In this document: piece by piece, positions 5,943-7,313 of the stretch | How positions within the stretch are numbered: the stretch's first letter is position 1 | Layout: every line of letters starts with the position of its first letter | Assembly: GCA_964590255.1 (NCBI GenBank) | Contig: CAZPYA010000152.1 | Location: forward strand, 1-7,313 | Length of the DNA: 7,313 bases | DNA from: JAKIYB01 sp964590255 | Lineage (GTDB): Bacteria; Armatimonadota; Hebobacteria; CAIYQO01 | Direction: 5' to 3' | Made by a program: the position numbers and the translations under genes | The notes under the pieces: generated by a model | The model's input: the letters and a program-made list of their open reading frames with translations, nothing else | Told to the model about the DNA's origin: nothing | The model's database searches: none

Positions 5943-6332
5943 ATGACCCGTCGATACCGGATGGTGCCGGTGGTGGCGTGGGTGTTGAGAATCGCCGCGG
6001 GGCTCGCGGTGGTCTACTTCATCTTCCAACTCTGGCAAGTACTCAGCACAATCGGCACGAACTGGGCCACGATCCGCCCGCAGTTCGGCACGGTTCTCCA
6101 GAACCAGATTCTGCCGGTGATCTTCGACATCGCGTCGAAATCGCTCATCCCGGCGGTGCTGCTCTGGGGCTTCGCCGACCTGCTGCGGATGACCCGCGAT
6201 ATCGCTCACAACGCGCGGATGGTCGAAGCGGAAATCGCGCCGATTCTGTCGGCGCCGACCGACGCATCGAAGATGGCGGCGCATGCAACGCCGCACCTCG
6301 ACGATGATCAGCGCGAGCGCCCGGCGGCCTGA
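5943..6332 (+). CDS. Small two-span membrane protein of unknown function between fabD and fabG
   Basis: I do not recognise the family. The protein has 129 residues: a basic N-terminus (RRYR), a first hydrophobic span at about 8-32, an outer loop of about 20 residues (IGTNWATIRPQFGTVLQNQ), a second span at about 56-80, then a charged tail. Arginines at both ends (Arg3, Arg4, Arg6, and Arg82, Arg85) predict both termini in the cytoplasm by the positive-inside rule. The tail begins as an amphipathic-looking helix (RMTRDIAHNARMVEAEIAPIL, 82-102) and ends in a probably disordered Asp/Arg/Pro-rich stretch. No signal peptidase site or enzyme motif was seen. It begins 31 bp after the fabD stop, on the same strand, so co-transcription with fabD is likely. 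Its position suggests, but does not show, a link to lipid synthesis at the membrane. Confidence 0.78.
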   Translation: MTRRYRMVPVVAWVLRIAAGLAVVYFIFQLWQVLSTIGTNWATIRPQFGTVLQNQILPVIFDIASKSLIPAVLLWGFADLLRMTRDIAHNARMVEAEIAPILSAPTDASKMAAHATPHLDDDQRERPAA

Positions 6333-6362
6333 GTCCGGATGATAACAGCATATGCCCTGTGC

Positions 6363-6384
6363 GCCCGGTCACACACGACCGGGC
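6363..6384. other. Perfect hairpin (8-bp arms, 6-nt loop) before fabG
   Basis: GCCCGGTC (6363-6370) and GACCGGGC (6377-6384) are perfect inverted copies around the loop ACACAC. The stem is 7 of 8 G or C except for one T-A pair, so it should be stable. Only three T's follow a few bases later (GGGTTT), so it is a weak candidate for an intrinsic terminator. It lies 31 bp after the membrane protein stop and 44 bp before the fabG ATG. It could be an attenuator, an RNA-stability hairpin or an operator for a dimeric regulator. Confidence 0.5.
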
Positions 6385-6416
6385 CGTGCGGGTTTCAGTC
6401 CAACGCAATAACCGAC

Positions 6417-6421
6417 AGGAG
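6417..6421 (+). promoter_or_regulatory. Ribosome binding site of fabG
   Basis: AGGAG lies 7 nt before ATG 6429 and settles the start against an in-frame ATG at 6339, which would add 30 residues unlike any FabG N-terminus and run through the hairpin. Confidence 0.75.
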
Positions 6422-6428
6422 AACAACT

Positions 6429-7190
6429 ATGGCCGTATCCATCGATCTCACCGGGCAAGTTGCCCTCGTTACCGGCAGTCGCCGCGGGCTGGGCAAGTCC
6501 ATCGCCCAGCGCCTCGCCGAAGCCGGCGCCGACATCGTCATTAATGACATTGAACCGGGCCGTGAAGAAGCGGAAGCCACCGCCGCCGAACTCCACGCAG
6601 CCTACGGCGTGCGCGCCATCGCCATTTGCGGCGACGTGTCGAAGTCGGATGATGCTGCGACGCTCATCGAAACCGCGTGGGCGGAGATGGGCAAGGTCGA
6701 TATCCTCGTGAATAACGCCGGCGTCACCCGCGACAATCTGCTCATCCGCATGTCCGACGACGAGTGGCAGATGGTCATCAACATCAACCTTTCCGGTTCC
6801 TTCTACTGCACCCGCGCCGCCGCGAAGCGCATGATGAAGGCCCGCTACGGCCGCATCATCAACATCGCCTCGGTCAGCGGCTTGATGGGCATCCCCGGTC
6901 AGTCGAACTACTCGGCGTCGAAAGCCGGTCTCATCGGCCTCACGAAGGCGAACGCGAAAGAGCTTTCGACGCGGGGCATCACCGTCAACGCCATCGCCCC
7001 CGGCTTCATCGTCAGCGCGATGACCGACAAGCTGTCTGAGGAACGCCGCGCCGAATACATGAAGATGATCCCCGCCGAACGCTTCGGCACCTCCGAGGAA
7101 GTCGCCGACGCCGTGCTTTTCTACGCCAGCCCGCTGGCGGCCTACACTACCGGCCACGTGCTGAACGTCGACGGCGGATTGGTGATGTAG
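6429..7190 (+). CDS. fabG: 3-oxoacyl-[acyl carrier protein] reductase FabG
   Basis: Cytoplasmic short-chain dehydrogenase/reductase that uses NADPH to reduce 3-oxoacyl-ACP to (R)-3-hydroxyacyl-ACP, the first reduction of each fatty acid elongation cycle. The 253 residues are the usual length. The Rossmann nucleotide-binding motif TGSRRGLG is at 15-22, the adenine-contact Asp69 in GDV, and NNAG at 95-98. The catalytic tetrad is Asn120, Ser148, Tyr161 and Lys165 (YSASK, 161-165). NAIAPGFI (187-194) and the C-terminal GHVLNVDGG (242-250) are typical. Arg18 and Arg19 in the glycine-rich loop suit NADPH rather than NADH. Linkage to fabD makes a fatty-acid role much more likely than another SDR specificity such as acetoacetyl-CoA reductase (PhaB), which sequence alone would not fully exclude. 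The gene is 96 bp after the membrane protein gene with a hairpin between, so it may be partly independently expressed. Confidence 0.93.
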   Translation: MAVSIDLTGQVALVTGSRRGLGKSIAQRLAEAGADIVINDIEPGREEAEATAAELHAAYGVRAIAICGDVSKSDDAATLIETAWAEMGKVDILVNNAGVTRDNLLIRMSDDEWQMVININLSGSFYCTRAAAKRMMKARYGRIINIASVSGLMGIPGQSNYSASKAGLIGLTKANAKELSTRGITVNAIAPGFIVSAMTDKLSEERRAEYMKMIPAERFGTSEEVADAVLFYASPLAAYTTGHVLNVDGGLVM

Positions 7191-7313
7191 GAGATAGGGG
7201 ACAGGGGCAATACGGTTCACATAACGATTCTCAATCGCCACCGGCAACCTCACCCCCACCCCCTCCCCTACATGGCTCATCGTGACCCACAAAGTGCGGT
7301 TACGTCTCCGGGG
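7191..7313. other. Intergenic end of window with G-rich and C-rich tracts
   Basis: No gene start can be supported in these 123 bases. TAGGGGA (7195-7201) is mirrored by TCCCCTA (7264-7270) 62 nt later, and CGATT/AATCG (7225-7229/7233-7237) form a tiny hairpin. The C-rich run at 7247-7268 and the GGGGACAGGGGC stretch just after the fabG stop look like fragments of dispersed intergenic repeats common in some environmental genomes; this is an impression only. No T-rich terminator is present. Confidence 0.3.

Noticed and set aside
6363..6384. Hairpin as a strong intrinsic terminator
   Set aside because: No run of T's follows; only GGGTTT a few bases later, so termination is not supported as the main explanation.
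6339..6428. Upstream ATG at 6339 as fabG start
   Set aside because: It would translate through the hairpin and add 30 atypical residues; AGGAG and family alignment support 6429.
6369..7292. Long minus-strand open frame opposite fabG (about 307 codons)
   Set aside because: It is a mirror of the FabG codons with Gly/Asp/Arg-rich low-complexity product and no family resemblance.

Overview
The window is about 7.3 kb of gene-dense, high-GC bacterial DNA. It carries one divergently read gene at the left and seven genes read left to right. The identifiable genes are ordinary metabolic ones: glycogen breakdown, menaquinone synthesis by the futalosine route, and fatty acid synthesis. No rRNA, tRNA, CRISPR array, transposase or phage gene was seen. 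The futalosine genes with type II fatty acid synthesis genes fit a bacterium outside the groups that use the classical Men pathway. High-GC lineages such as Armatimonadota, Deinococcota or Chloroflexota-like bacteria are possible, but the sequence alone does not fix the phylum.

Layout. Positions 1-1725 (minus strand) hold the first 575 codons of a glycogen/alpha-glucan phosphorylase (glgP), cut by the left edge. Positions 1726-1897 are a divergent promoter region. It has a good sigma70-type promoter for glgP and another for mqnA whose -10 box lies only 6 nt before the preferred mqnA GTG, suggesting a leaderless message. Positions 1898-3732 carry mqnA (chorismate dehydratase) and mqnC (cyclic dehypoxanthine futalosine synthase, radical SAM), joined by an ATGA overlap. 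Positions 3783-4469 encode a soluble acidic protein of unknown function. Positions 4547-4984 encode a small DUF2752-type membrane protein with the CPGCGLTR motif.

Positions 4997-5911 encode FabD (malonyl-CoA:ACP transacylase), with a strong ribosome binding site overlapping the preceding stop. Positions 5943-6332 encode a two-span membrane protein of unknown function. Positions 6429-7190 encode FabG (3-oxoacyl-ACP reductase), preceded by a perfect 8-bp-arm hairpin. Positions 7191-7313 are intergenic with G- and C-rich tracts.

Functionally, MqnA and MqnC catalyse two non-consecutive steps of futalosine menaquinone synthesis; the other steps must be encoded elsewhere. FabD loads malonate onto ACP and FabG reduces the resulting 3-oxoacyl-ACP. 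No fabH, acpP or fabF is visible, and the slot between fabD and fabG is taken by the unknown membrane protein. I see no clear undescribed system. The least explained items are the three genes of unknown function, the leaderless-looking mqnA start, and the hairpin before fabG.
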